From Chitinophaga deserti (lineage in GTDB: Bacteria > Bacteroidota > Bacteroidia > Chitinophagales > Chitinophagaceae): a DNA stretch of 64,000 nt. How positions within the stretch are numbered: position 1 is the stretch's first letter; every line of letters begins with the position of its first letter. The notes beneath the pieces were generated by a model. The model was not told the origin of the DNA. It saw nothing but the letters and a program-made list of their open reading frames with translations, and did not search any database. This document shows positions 1 to 7,630 of this stretch, one piece after another. The stretch lies in contig NZ_QFFK01000007.1 in NCBI RefSeq assembly GCF_003149455.1, positions 310,001-374,000 on the forward strand. Reading direction: 5' to 3'. The translations under genes and the position numbers were made by a program.

Positions 1-14
1 GGGAAGCCCCTAAA

Positions 15-443
15 ATGCGCTATTTTTCAGGCATGATTGAAGCATCGGACATCAGGGTCGGTAATTTGCTGTGGTATTACGATTACCATATGACCGAGAC
101 CGTGTTCCGTGTGGAAGGCATACACGAAGGTTATGTATTCAATACAGGCCTGCCGCGCAGCCGCCTGCCACTGGAAAAAGCGAACCCCGTTCAGCTGGAT
201 GTATCTTATCTTTTTCAGTTCGGTTTCCTGGCGGGAGACCGGGATTATGGGGAAGATCCGGACATCTACACGTACAAATACAACCGTACCGACAGTATCT
301 ACATCCGCGACGAAGGCGATAAGTTTCAGCCCCTTGCAGCCCATGAAGGGGGATTTGCGCCATATGGCAAGCCGGTCATCCATCTGCACCAGCTGCAAAA
401 CCTGTTTTACGACCTCACGCGGGAGGATGTGTTTATGCAGTAA
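15..443 (+). CDS. Small conserved hypothetical protein
   Basis: A 142-residue soluble protein with no signal peptide or membrane segment. It resembles a family of short Bacteroidota proteins that begin with a motif like M-I-x-A-S-D-I-R-V-G-N and end with a motif like H-L-H-Q-L-Q-N-L-F-Y-x-L-T; both are visible here. That resemblance is from memory of the family, and no biochemical role is known to me. Two ATG codons are possible, at 15 and 33; the family-like part starts at the second, but a purine-rich GGGAAG lies 8 bases before the first, so the longer form is listed. The gene is followed by the degenerate signal-peptidase-like gene on the same strand. Function not assigned. Confidence 0.7.
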   Translation: MRYFSGMIEASDIRVGNLLWYYDYHMTETVFRVEGIHEGYVFNTGLPRSRLPLEKANPVQLDVSYLFQFGFLAGDRDYGEDPDIYTYKYNRTDSIYIRDEGDKFQPLAAHEGGFAPYGKPVIHLHQLQNLFYDLTREDVFMQ

Positions 444-516
444 AGCAGTATCTTACCTTTTAAATTTCCGATTACCTATGAATAAAGCATTGAAAGCCGT
501 TGCTATCTGAGCCGGG

Positions 517-1161
517 GTGCTAATAGGCGTTTTTTTTGTAGCCCGCATCACCAAAGCCCTCGAATTTTACACAGTGGCTGTTCCTTCCAATTACCCAACA
601 TTGAAAGAGGGTCAGTTGCTGGTTGCTTCTAAATTATCCAAACCGGAACGTGGGAAATTCCTTTTATACAATGCGGTGAATCCTGATAATGGCGAAAAAG
701 GTATATGGATATTCCGCATAATTGGTATGCCGGGCGATGTATTGGAAATACGTGCCGGTGATGTGTATTTGAATGGCCAAAGGGCAAAGGATTCCGCATT
801 TGCTCAGTATATGTTCTATATTCACAAGGACCTGTTTACCCGTTTACAGCTTGAAGATGAAATTACGAAAGAGCAGGTTTGTTATTCCCCATCAGACTCA
901 GCTATTGTAACACTCAGCCTTGCGAGGCTGAATGAGCTAAAAATAAGCGGCACCCGTTATATTACGGCAAAAGGTGAAACACTTGATGAATTTGAAAAAG
1001 TCTGGAAGCACCGCTGGAATGTAGACCATTTCGGACAGATAAAAATTCCGGCAGGCAAGTATTTCGTTATGGGAGACAACAGGCATCGCGCACTTGATTC
1101 CCGTTTTCTCGGATATGTGGATGAAAAGGATGTTGTCGCCTGCGTGGTGGGCAACTATTGA
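517..1161 (+). CDS. Degenerate signal peptidase I-like protein (S26 family), probably inactive
   Basis: The protein has the S26 signal-peptidase layout: one N-terminal hydrophobic segment, a P-S-N-Y-P-T-L box where active enzymes carry P-S-x-S-M-x-P-T-L, then I-F-R-I-I-G-M-P-G-D, then G-D-N-R-H-R-A-L-D-S-R near the C-terminus. Active enzymes use a Ser-Lys dyad. Here the serine box is two residues short, and the usual lysine of the (Y/F)-(I/V)-K-R-V-I-G box is a phenylalanine (residue 66 counted from the GTG). In the same frame an ATG at 478 would give the natural longer N-terminus, but a TGA at 508-510 interrupts it after ten codons, exactly inside the membrane segment. Either translation starts at GTG 517 or this is a pseudogene. 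The 3' end overlaps the convergent SH3 gene by 7 bases. Confidence 0.65.
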   Translation: MLIGVFFVARITKALEFYTVAVPSNYPTLKEGQLLVASKLSKPERGKFLLYNAVNPDNGEKGIWIFRIIGMPGDVLEIRAGDVYLNGQRAKDSAFAQYMFYIHKDLFTRLQLEDEITKEQVCYSPSDSAIVTLSLARLNELKISGTRYITAKGETLDEFEKVWKHRWNVDHFGQIKIPAGKYFVMGDNRHRALDSRFLGYVDEKDVVACVVGNY

Positions 1162-1922
1162 CTTTGTTTCCTTACCATTTCCACATTCAGCATTTCTGAC
1201 AAGGCAGCCCTTTTATCAGCAGCTACCTCCATGTTGTTCTCTAATCCGAATTGCGTTTGTTTGAATATGATATTCCGCTCTTCGGAAGGCAGGGTGCGCA
1301 GCTGTTTCAGGAACCACTCCGGCTGGCAGATGTAGCATTCTCCAAGTGCATCTCCGGGTGTTTCGCTGGCAGAGCCGGTGTCGGCCACCATAATGCGGAA
1401 AAGGTCCTGTAATATGCGATCGTCGTTTGTGCGGCAGAGATACTTCGGCAGGAAGCGCAACGCGGGTTCATAGGAGTTATCGTACGTATCGGAAATGGAT
1501 TGACTCGTTTTGAGGAGTAATGCGTTATCCTCTGCCGTAAATTTATCCGGTGTATTTTCCCTGCGTTCGTTGATATCATTACGAAGGCTCACAAGGCGTT
1601 GGTAACCGCCGAATACTTTACGTAGCAGGCGCTGTGCTGCGGTATCGGGCAGTTGGTTGATGAGCCTTACACGGCTTTTATGAATATACCCGGAGCCATC
1701 CGGAGTAATAGACTGATTCAGTACTTTCCACCAGTCACCCCGTTTCTTTTCCACCACAAAAAACTGATTCTCCCCAATACTGTCTACCACAGGTGCATTA
1801 GCCGATGGAGCCTGACGGATATTGGTAAAATGATCTGCGTCTTCAATAACGGCCCATTGATGTGTTTGAGCGTTCACCGAAGTTGCTGCAATGAGCAGAA
1901 AGGGGATGAGGACAACGCGCAT
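1155..1922 (-). CDS. Secreted SH3-like (SH3b) domain protein
   Basis: The start at 1922 gives a clean signal peptide (M-R-V-V-L-I-P-F-L-L-I-A then cleavage near V-N-A-Q); the longer frame opens with a TTG and adds only a polar stretch. After the signal, residues of roughly 22-90 look like a bacterial SH3 fold: N-I-R-Q-A-P-S-A-N-A-P-V-V, then G-D-W-W-K-V and G-Y-I-H-K-S-R, the usual pattern of exported SH3 domains that contact cell-wall or other envelope polymers. The remaining 150 residues are helical and contain three cysteines, two of them in C-Y-I-C; I do not recognise that part. The protein is probably periplasmic. The assignment of the SH3 part is good; the cellular role is unknown. Confidence 0.7.
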   Translation of the reverse strand: MRVVLIPFLLIAATSVNAQTHQWAVIEDADHFTNIRQAPSANAPVVDSIGENQFFVVEKKRGDWWKVLNQSITPDGSGYIHKSRVRLINQLPDTAAQRLLRKVFGGYQRLVSLRNDINERRENTPDKFTAEDNALLLKTSQSISDTYDNSYEPALRFLPKYLCRTNDDRILQDLFRIMVADTGSASETPGDALGECYICQPEWFLKQLRTLPSEERNIIFKQTQFGLENNMEVAADKRAALSEMLNVEMVRKQSQ

Positions 1923-2368
1923 GGGTTTTGAGGGATTTGATGGCAATTTAGTAGGATTTACGATCCGGTTTTCTGCCGGGAAGGGATTTAACTTTTATTT
2001 GGGGAAAGGGGTATCCTGGCATAAGGACGTAATACCTTCATACATATAGTTTTCGGGGTGATAGTGCACTCACAAGCTTATTTGAAGCTTATTACAAGTT
2101 TATTACAATGTAGTATCTACGTAGCATGTACGGGACAACTACGGGTGAACCTGCAATTAAGTTCGGAGATGAGGTGGACTTGATGCGGAGGTGGTGCGGA
2201 TGCGATGCGGAAGTGGGGTTTTACTGATAGCAGGCGGGGAAAGGGAAGATTGGGCTCTTATTGCCCATGGCATTGGCTGGCGGAGGAGCGGCCTGCCGGG
2301 TAGATTTGGGTTCCATATTATCTGATATTTAATTAGTTATAACAAAATCTCTCAATTATGGCGATATG
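1923..2368. other. Intergenic region with no convincing gene
   Basis: This 446-bp stretch lies between the start of the SH3 gene and the 3' end of the gene at 2369-3142. No credible open reading frame was found. Its middle third is occupied by the 11-bp phased repeat array listed separately. The remaining parts show no clear terminator. Confidence 0.7.
2052..2216. repeat. Array of about 13-15 phased 11-bp repeats, drifting consensus
   Basis: Reading from 2074 in steps of exactly 11 bases, neighbouring units resemble each other and the consensus changes along the array. AAGCTTATT occurs at 2074 and 2085, with AAGTTTATT at 2096; TACG begins the units at 2118, 2129 and 2140; TGCGG begins the units at 2184, 2195 and 2206. 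The unit at 2173 is GGTGGACTTGA. Earlier units at 2052 (TTCGGGGTGAT) and 2063 may belong. The period equals about one turn of the DNA helix, so every unit presents the same face. It is not a multiple of three and is not coding. A related array is at 43395-43526. Confidence 0.7.
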
Positions 2369-3142
2369 CTATTCCCGTTGGATAACCGGCAGTCCGTTTT
2401 GAACGGGAACCGGTTTGTGAACGATGGTTCGTGGCGGGTAAGAGAGATGCTTATGGGGATTAACCTGGGTGGTAACCACTTTCTTTGGCTGGTCTTCTAC
2501 AACGGCGATAATATCTGCTGCTTCGCACTTCCTGTCGCGGATGTCAAAATCATCAAAAAACTGCTTTACCTGTAACGCTACTACCAGGGTGCCTTTACCC
2601 GGTACGTTAACCCACAGATCCCCGCCTTCGAAATCCTGGAAGCGCTCGTTGAGATCAATGCTCAGCACGGCAGTGTCTGTACCTGTAATAGAACGGGTGC
2701 TGAAATCGATCCGGGAAGCGATCACTTTGATCTCCATGCGGACGGCTTTTTTAAATCGCTGAAAGCATTGCGGTGGAATATGGAGCCTGCCGTCTTTAGT
2801 GAATACAGGCGGCGGGCCGAAGTACTTGCTTAACCCAGTGTAACCATTGAAGCGGAATCCTTTCAGGCCTGCGTGGTTGTTTCTGCCTGCTTCTAAAATG
2901 TAGCTGTTGAGACGGTTTACCAGCGCACGGTCGGGGAAGATGTCCAGGTGCGGCCTGATGGCATTGCGGACAAGAGCGCCTTTACGGCTGGCTGCGCCAA
3001 ACGTTTTAGCAGCACGGCGGGTGTTAGCAGTTTGCCGCACGGTGTCAGGAACGGTGCGTAAACAATGCTTACCGTTACGCTTGTAGGCAATGATATTGCC
3101 GAGCCTTCCGGTAAACGGGATGAGAGAATCTAAGATGGCCAT
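2369..3142 (-). CDS. Conserved hypothetical protein, DUF6266-like N-terminus
   Basis: A 257-residue protein with no signal peptide and no membrane segment. Its first 60 residues (G-R-L-G-N-I-I-A-Y-K-R-N-G-K, then a basic, alanine-rich helix) follow the pattern of a Bacteroidota family of unknown function (DUF6266-like: an opening G-x-x-G-x-x-V followed by a run of T/R/A residues). The C-terminal half is predicted to be beta-rich (G-D-L-W-V-N-V-P-G-K-G-T-L-V-V-A-L). These proteins often sit alone in Chitinophagaceae genomes, as this one does; it has 3' space to the repeat array and is divergent from the sulfatase gene. The family link is a memory-based guess and no function can be assigned. 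Confidence 0.65.
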   Translation of the reverse strand: MAILDSLIPFTGRLGNIIAYKRNGKHCLRTVPDTVRQTANTRRAAKTFGAASRKGALVRNAIRPHLDIFPDRALVNRLNSYILEAGRNNHAGLKGFRFNGYTGLSKYFGPPPVFTKDGRLHIPPQCFQRFKKAVRMEIKVIASRIDFSTRSITGTDTAVLSIDLNERFQDFEGGDLWVNVPGKGTLVVALQVKQFFDDFDIRDRKCEAADIIAVVEDQPKKVVTTQVNPHKHLSYPPRTIVHKPVPVQNGLPVIQRE

Positions 3143-3346
3143 AATATTGAGTTTTTTGTTATCCCTTAATATACAAAAAGCGCACCGGAAGTGTGTGCGA
3201 CTGCCATTAGAAGATATTCAATATCAGTGCATTAGGTATTGCAGGACGTCGAAGGTTAATTGTACTAAGGCATAGATATTTTCGAAGGTGACTGCATCCG
3301 GTTTTAGAAGATTTCGAAATTATGCATCTATCCCGGTCTTGATGAT

Positions 3347-3354
3347 TATATTTG
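3347..3354 (+). promoter_or_regulatory. Candidate -7 promoter element (TATATTTG)
   Basis: The octamer matches the Bacteroidota TAnnTTTG -7 consensus and lies 27 bases before the sulfatase ATG, which would give a short leader. No good -33 TTTG element is visible at the expected distance. Confidence 0.4.
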
Positions 3355-3380
3355 ACCGGACCATTAAAAACCCACTTCAG

Positions 3381-4907
3381 ATGTATATCCGCAGCTTGCT
3401 CATGGCTTCGCTGATGGTGTGGGGCGTGAACGCTTCCGCACAATCATCCAAAAGGCCGAATATCATTTTCATATTTTCTGATGATCATGCCTTTCAGGCG
3501 GTAAGTGCTTATGGCGGCAAGCTGGTACAAACACCGCATATCGACCGTATTGCCCGCGAAGGCGCTATCTTCCGGAATGCCCTCGTCACTAACTCCATTT
3601 GCGGGCCCAGCCGGGCTACATTGCTCACCGGTAAGTACAGTCACCGTAACGGTTATCCGCGTAACGAACAGCGGTTCGATGTAACGCAGGTGCTCTTCCC
3701 CCGCGTGCTGCAGCAAAATCAATATCAAACGGCCTGGATCGGTAAATGGCACCTGGGCAGCCTGCCGGAAGGCTTTGATTACTGGCGCATCCTGCCGGGG
3801 CAGGGGCATTATTACAACCCGGATTTTATTGAAAAAGGGCAGGATACCGCCCGCTCACAGGGTTACGTAACCAACCTCGTGACCGACTACTCCATCGACT
3901 GGATCCGGCACCGCGATACTTCCAAACCCTTCATGCTGGTGGTAGGCCATAAAGCTACCCACCGGGAATGGCTGCCCGACCTGCAGGACCTCGGCGCATA
4001 CGATGACGTTAACTTCCCGGTGCCCGCTAATTTCAACGATACGTACGAAAACCGCGAAGCAGCACGTAACCAGGATATGACCATCTCCAAAACCATGCGC
4101 CTCGACTTCGACCTGAAAGTACATGCCAACTACAACGGATGGGTCTATAACCGCTTCACTCCGGAGCAGCTGAGCGCCTTCAAAGGATATTACGATGGTA
4201 AGGTTACAAAGGAGTTCGACGAAAAGAAACTAACAGGTGATGCCCTCACCGCCTGGAAGTACCAGCGCTACCTGAAAGACTACCTCGCCACCGCCAACTC
4301 CCTCGACCGTAACATCGGCCGCCTGCTTGAATATCTCGACCGCAGCGGTCTTGCTGAAAACACAGTAGTCGTATACGCTTCCGATCAGGGTTTTTATATG
4401 GGCGAGCATGGCTGGTTCGACAAGCGGTTTATGTACGAAGAATCCCTGCGTACCCCCTTTGTAGTACGTTACCCCGGTGTCATCAAACCGGGTACGAAGG
4501 TAGACGGGCTGATGTGTAACATCGACTGGGCGCCTACCATCCTCGACTGGGCAGGCGTAACTGCTCCGGAAGAGATGCAGGGCCGCTCGTTTATGCCGCT
4601 GGTTACCAAGGGCGGCAATAAGTCCACCTGGCGTAAGGCGGCATATTACCACTACTACGAGTATCCCGAACCGCATAAAGTATCGCCTCACTTCGGCGTG
4701 CGTACGGAACGGTATTCACTGATACGGTTCTACGGGCCGGCAGACAGCTGGGAATTGTACGACCTCGCCAAAGATCCCGGACAGGTAAAGAACCTGATCG
4801 GAGCTAAGGGCTATGAGAAAATTACCGCAGAGCTGAAAGCCGAACTGCGCAAACAGATCGTTCAATACAAAGACAATGAGGCGCTCCGCCTGCTCGATAA
4901 AGGATAA
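3381..4907 (+). CDS. Secreted sulfatase (S1 family, Cys type)
   Basis: Hydrolyses sulfate esters, most likely on a sulfated glycan. Counting from ATG 3381, a signal peptide (about residues 1-21) is followed by R-P-N-I-I-F-I-F-S-D-D (metal-binding Asp34, Asp35) and the signature C-G-P-S-R-A-T-L-L-T-G-K with Cys74, the residue converted to formylglycine in this family. Further metal-site and fold markers are G-K-W-H-L-G, the S-D-Q-G-F-Y-M-G-E-H-G-W region and a C-terminal S-W-E-L-Y-D-L-A-K-D-P. The length, about 508 residues, is usual for the family. The frame extends 31 codons upstream, but those residues are not signal-like and the TATATTTG element lies inside them, so the later ATG is preferred. 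The gene stands alone and ends in a strong terminator. Substrate unknown; a maturating enzyme must be encoded elsewhere. Confidence 0.93.
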   Translation: MYIRSLLMASLMVWGVNASAQSSKRPNIIFIFSDDHAFQAVSAYGGKLVQTPHIDRIAREGAIFRNALVTNSICGPSRATLLTGKYSHRNGYPRNEQRFDVTQVLFPRVLQQNQYQTAWIGKWHLGSLPEGFDYWRILPGQGHYYNPDFIEKGQDTARSQGYVTNLVTDYSIDWIRHRDTSKPFMLVVGHKATHREWLPDLQDLGAYDDVNFPVPANFNDTYENREAARNQDMTISKTMRLDFDLKVHANYNGWVYNRFTPEQLSAFKGYYDGKVTKEFDEKKLTGDALTAWKYQRYLKDYLATANSLDRNIGRLLEYLDRSGLAENTVVVYASDQGFYMGEHGWFDKRFMYEESLRTPFVVRYPGVIKPGTKVDGLMCNIDWAPTILDWAGVTAPEEMQGRSFMPLVTKGGNKSTWRKAAYYHYYEYPEPHKVSPHFGVRTERYSLIRFYGPADSWELYDLAKDPGQVKNLIGAKGYEKITAELKAELRKQIVQYKDNEALRLLDKG

Positions 4908-4928
4908 TGGCAGAACTGCCATAAAAAA

Positions 4929-4960
4929 GGGCCGCCTCAAACAGATGAGGCGGCCCTTTT
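4929..4960. terminator. Bidirectional rho-independent terminator
   Basis: A perfect 11-bp GC-rich stem (4929-4939 pairing with 4946-4956, left arm GGGCCGCCTCA) with a 6-base loop, a T run on the right and an A run on the left. It separates the convergent sulfatase and baeRF genes and can serve both. Confidence 0.9.
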
Positions 4961-4962
4961 AT

Positions 4963-6414
4963 TTAGTAGCGCATTAAAGCAGCCAGCGGCCCGTTTCCGG
5001 GCATGTTATCCGGTGGCACGTAATGTACTTCCGCGCCATGGAGTAATGCCTGCGTAACGGCTGCATTAACCATGCATTCGCCTCCGTCTGCCTCACTATC
5101 ATGTAACCGGAGGATATTGTCCTGCTCGCTGAAGGTACCCCAGAGGCGTGCCCCTTCGCTGACGAGCAGCACTTCCGTGCGGGCGTAATAGCAGGCAGGA
5201 ATAATGTCAGCCGGTTCCCGGGAGCTAAGGTTGTTACCGAGGTTATTGCTGAACCGCTCAATGGCCTTATCGCGTTTTTCAAGGAAATAAGGCTCCATTA
5301 CCTGGCGGGCATTGCTATAAAGCTCCTGAACCGGCGTATGCTCCATATTTCCGGTGAGTGCCTGTTCAGACATATACCGGTACTTGGTGCGCTGCCTGAA
5401 GAGGGGGAGGATGTATTCCACGCCAGCCAGCAGGAGAGGCTGGTTGCTGGTGTTGAGTATTTCTTTCCAGAGGGTTTCATCCACCTCATCGAGATACATG
5501 GAGATATTGGCTTTGTTATCGGGCTTGCCGGCTCCAATGCCATGATAATTGGCCCCCTGGCCAGCGCCTGAGCTGCTGGTGCGGAAAAGCTTCTGGTCGT
5601 CTTTCTCTTCAAAGTGTACGACATCCTCCACGCCCCGCGGCATACCGGGCACTTCCACTTCCTGCATGCCCCATGCATCGGCCTCATATAGTGTGGCTTT
5701 GTGCTTGCTGAGGGCAAGGAGGAAGAATTTTTCCTGAGTGGTAAGGAGCGGAAGGAGCGGGCTTACATAAAACGAATGATTGATATAGCATTCTTCTTTT
5801 ACGGTGAAGGGCAGGCGGATGAACTGGCAATTGCCGGGGGCAAGAAAGATGGCGAGCCCTTCACGCTGGTTGCGCCAGAACGCATCGTCGTGCACCATGA
5901 TACGGGCGCATTCCATCAAAGGCCGGAGTTCTTCCCGCGGGGCGCCCTGGCTGATGAGCGACAGCTCTGCCTGGCGGATGAGTTGCTTGAGGGCTATACT
6001 GTCGAGTTGTTCGTTTACCTCCATGCCACGGCGGTGAGTGGGCAGGTAAATGGTGATAGACCATTTGGCCCGGTGGCGGGCGAGGGCAGCAAATTGTTCC
6101 CTGTCTATATTGGCGGGCAGCTCGGTGATACCCTGGGCGGCAATTTTTCCCGGTGCGGATGTAGGTTCGCCGTTAGCGCGCGGTTCCGGGGCAGTGAGGT
6201 CCTCTTCTCCTTTATGCACATTACGGTTAGGATGTAATACCCGCACATTGGCTGCGGTTTTTTCATCGCTTTCCGTATACTTCTCAGTTATTTTCCTGTC
6301 CTGCTCATACGTAGTGCCTTCCAAATTGGGGCGCAGCCCAAGTTCGCTTTCGCGGCCGTTGCCGGAAGGCTTTCCTTTTTGCGGGATGAATCTCCCATCT
6401 CTGTCTTTTCCCAT
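4963..6414 (-). CDS. baeRF-domain protein (bacterial release-factor-like family)
   Basis: A 483-residue cytoplasmic protein. The first ~90 residues are polar and disordered-looking (M-G-K-D-R-D-G-R-F-I-P-Q-K-G-K); the rest resembles the bacterial archaeo-eukaryotic release factor (baeRF) group, probably family 7: a segment L-A-R-H-R-A-K-W-S-I-T-I-Y-L-P-T-H, then L-A-I-F-L-A-P-G, and a late segment D-I-I-P-A-C-Y-Y-A-R-T-E-V-L-L-V-S-E-G with L-L-H-G-A-E-V-H-Y-V near the end. The fold is related to eRF1 middle domains; roles in ribosome rescue or stress are proposed for the family, not proven. I chose ATG 6414 because the 63 extra codons upstream are low-complexity and the M-G-K-D-R-D-G start is typical. 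It diverges from the small acidic gene at 6628. Confidence 0.75.
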   Translation of the reverse strand: MGKDRDGRFIPQKGKPSGNGRESELGLRPNLEGTTYEQDRKITEKYTESDEKTAANVRVLHPNRNVHKGEEDLTAPEPRANGEPTSAPGKIAAQGITELPANIDREQFAALARHRAKWSITIYLPTHRRGMEVNEQLDSIALKQLIRQAELSLISQGAPREELRPLMECARIMVHDDAFWRNQREGLAIFLAPGNCQFIRLPFTVKEECYINHSFYVSPLLPLLTTQEKFFLLALSKHKATLYEADAWGMQEVEVPGMPRGVEDVVHFEEKDDQKLFRTSSSGAGQGANYHGIGAGKPDNKANISMYLDEVDETLWKEILNTSNQPLLLAGVEYILPLFRQRTKYRYMSEQALTGNMEHTPVQELYSNARQVMEPYFLEKRDKAIERFSNNLGNNLSSREPADIIPACYYARTEVLLVSEGARLWGTFSEQDNILRLHDSEADGGECMVNAAVTQALLHGAEVHYVPPDNMPGNGPLAALMRY

Positions 6415-6627
6415 GATTTGAACAATTGGTGTACTTCCAACAGGCAGCAAACTCCATACCTCCGGAGGTGAGGCATGTAAGCCGCAACGCACACTGTTGT
6501 TGTTTCCCCGTATATCCTCATTTTGCGGAATCATTACACGTAACGCAACTGGTTTGCCCTGTTGTTGAAATACGCACGGCGTTTGTATGAGGTGTAATAA
6601 CATCTTTCACTTTAAAAAATCATTGCT

Positions 6628-6825
6628 ATGAAAACGCAGGAAAAAGAAATTCACGTCACCGCACAGCAGGTGAACCGCGATGAAGCAGAACGTGGCGCGG
6701 CAGCTCCCCGTAAGGTTCCGGGAGAAGAAAATGATGACATTTCTGAAGAAGAAGAGGAAGAACTGGATGAAAACGATCTGGCGGAAGATGATACCGATGA
6801 TGAAGAAAACGAAACGGATAATTAA
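6628..6825 (+). CDS. Small acidic low-complexity protein
   Basis: A 65-residue protein whose second half is almost entirely Glu, Asp and Asn (I-S-E-E-E-E-E-E-L-D-E-N-D-L), following a mixed-charge N-terminus that starts M-K-T-Q-E-K-E-I. No fold, signal or membrane segment is visible; it is probably disordered. It lies 24 bases before the membrane/SRPBCC gene and is likely cotranscribed with it and the dehydrogenase. A longer acidic protein with the same position before a small membrane protein is found at 36940. Function unknown. Confidence 0.75.
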   Translation: MKTQEKEIHVTAQQVNRDEAERGAAAPRKVPGEENDDISEEEEEELDENDLAEDDTDDEENETDN

Positions 6826-6849
6826 CAACCACAAGTAAAAGGATCTGAT

Positions 6850-7584
6850 ATGAATGAAAATGCATCAACATGCGGAAAACCCGCCGTAAACGTTGGCCGC
6901 GTGGAGCGCTATGCTTCGGCGGCTGCCGGTGCGGCACTGATTTTTAATGCGGTAACCGGTAAGCGGCTAAACTTCCTGAAGGGAGCCGCCGGTGTATTAC
7001 TGCTGTACCGTGCCATATCGGGTAATTGCCCGGTATATTCAGCCATGGGTAAAAAGCGGCTGCCCGACCCGGTGCAGAACATTAATATCCGCAGCACCAT
7101 TACGGTCAATAAACCCCGTGCAGAAGTATACGCTTTCTGGCGTAAACTGGAAAACCTGCCGCTGTTTATGAAGCACCTGAAATCTGTGGAGCAGCGCGAT
7201 GAAACGCATTCTCACTGGGTAGCACATTTCCCGGGATTCCCGGCGGTGATATCCTGGGATGCGGAGATCGTAAAGGAAGAAGAAGGCACTTTCCTGGGAT
7301 GGAACTCAATGCCTGACAGTTTGCTGGAAAACGCCGGAAAGGTGGAATTCCGTGATGCGGGAGAAGATCAAACAGAGATCCAGGCGGTGATTTCTTACCG
7401 CGCACCCATGGGCCCGGCAGGTGAATCAGTAGCACGGCTGTTTACACCCCTGTTCAGGAATATGGTGCAGGAAGACCTGCAGAATTTCGGCCATTATATC
7501 GAAACAGGTGAACTGCCCGCCACAAACGGGCAATATGGTGGAAGGACACCCAGAAAGACGCACTTCAAAAAGTACAATTTGTAA
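6850..7584 (+). CDS. Membrane-anchored SRPBCC (polyketide cyclase-like) protein
   Basis: Residues about 15-65 form a DUF2892/YgaP-like segment with two short hydrophobic stretches (A-A-A-G-A-A-L-I-F-N and G-A-A-G-V-L-L-L-Y-R). Residues about 75-225 are an SRPBCC lipid- or ligand-binding domain: I-R-S-T-I-T-V-N-K-P-R-A-E-V-Y-A-F-W-R, then L-P-L-F-M-K-H-L-K-S-V, and a C-terminal helix with L-F-T-P-L-F-R-N-M-V-Q-E-D-L. This fusion is common in stress-related gene groups of soil bacteria. The ligand is unknown. It sits between the acidic gene and a dehydrogenase, 46 bases before the latter, which suggests one transcript of three genes. Confidence 0.82.
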   Translation: MNENASTCGKPAVNVGRVERYASAAAGAALIFNAVTGKRLNFLKGAAGVLLLYRAISGNCPVYSAMGKKRLPDPVQNINIRSTITVNKPRAEVYAFWRKLENLPLFMKHLKSVEQRDETHSHWVAHFPGFPAVISWDAEIVKEEEGTFLGWNSMPDSLLENAGKVEFRDAGEDQTEIQAVISYRAPMGPAGESVARLFTPLFRNMVQEDLQNFGHYIETGELPATNGQYGGRTPRKTHFKKYNL

Positions 7585-7630
7585 AGCCTGATGCAGCAGC
7601 ATGGATTTATCACACCTAAAATAACAGGTT

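Noticed and set aside
2052-2216. CRISPR-like reading of the 11-bp arrays
   Set aside because: Units are 11 bp, have no spacers, drift in sequence and no cas genes are present.
4963-6603. A longer baeRF start at 6603
   Set aside because: The additional 63 codons are low-complexity, and ATG 6414 begins the typical M-G-K-D-R-D-G lead.
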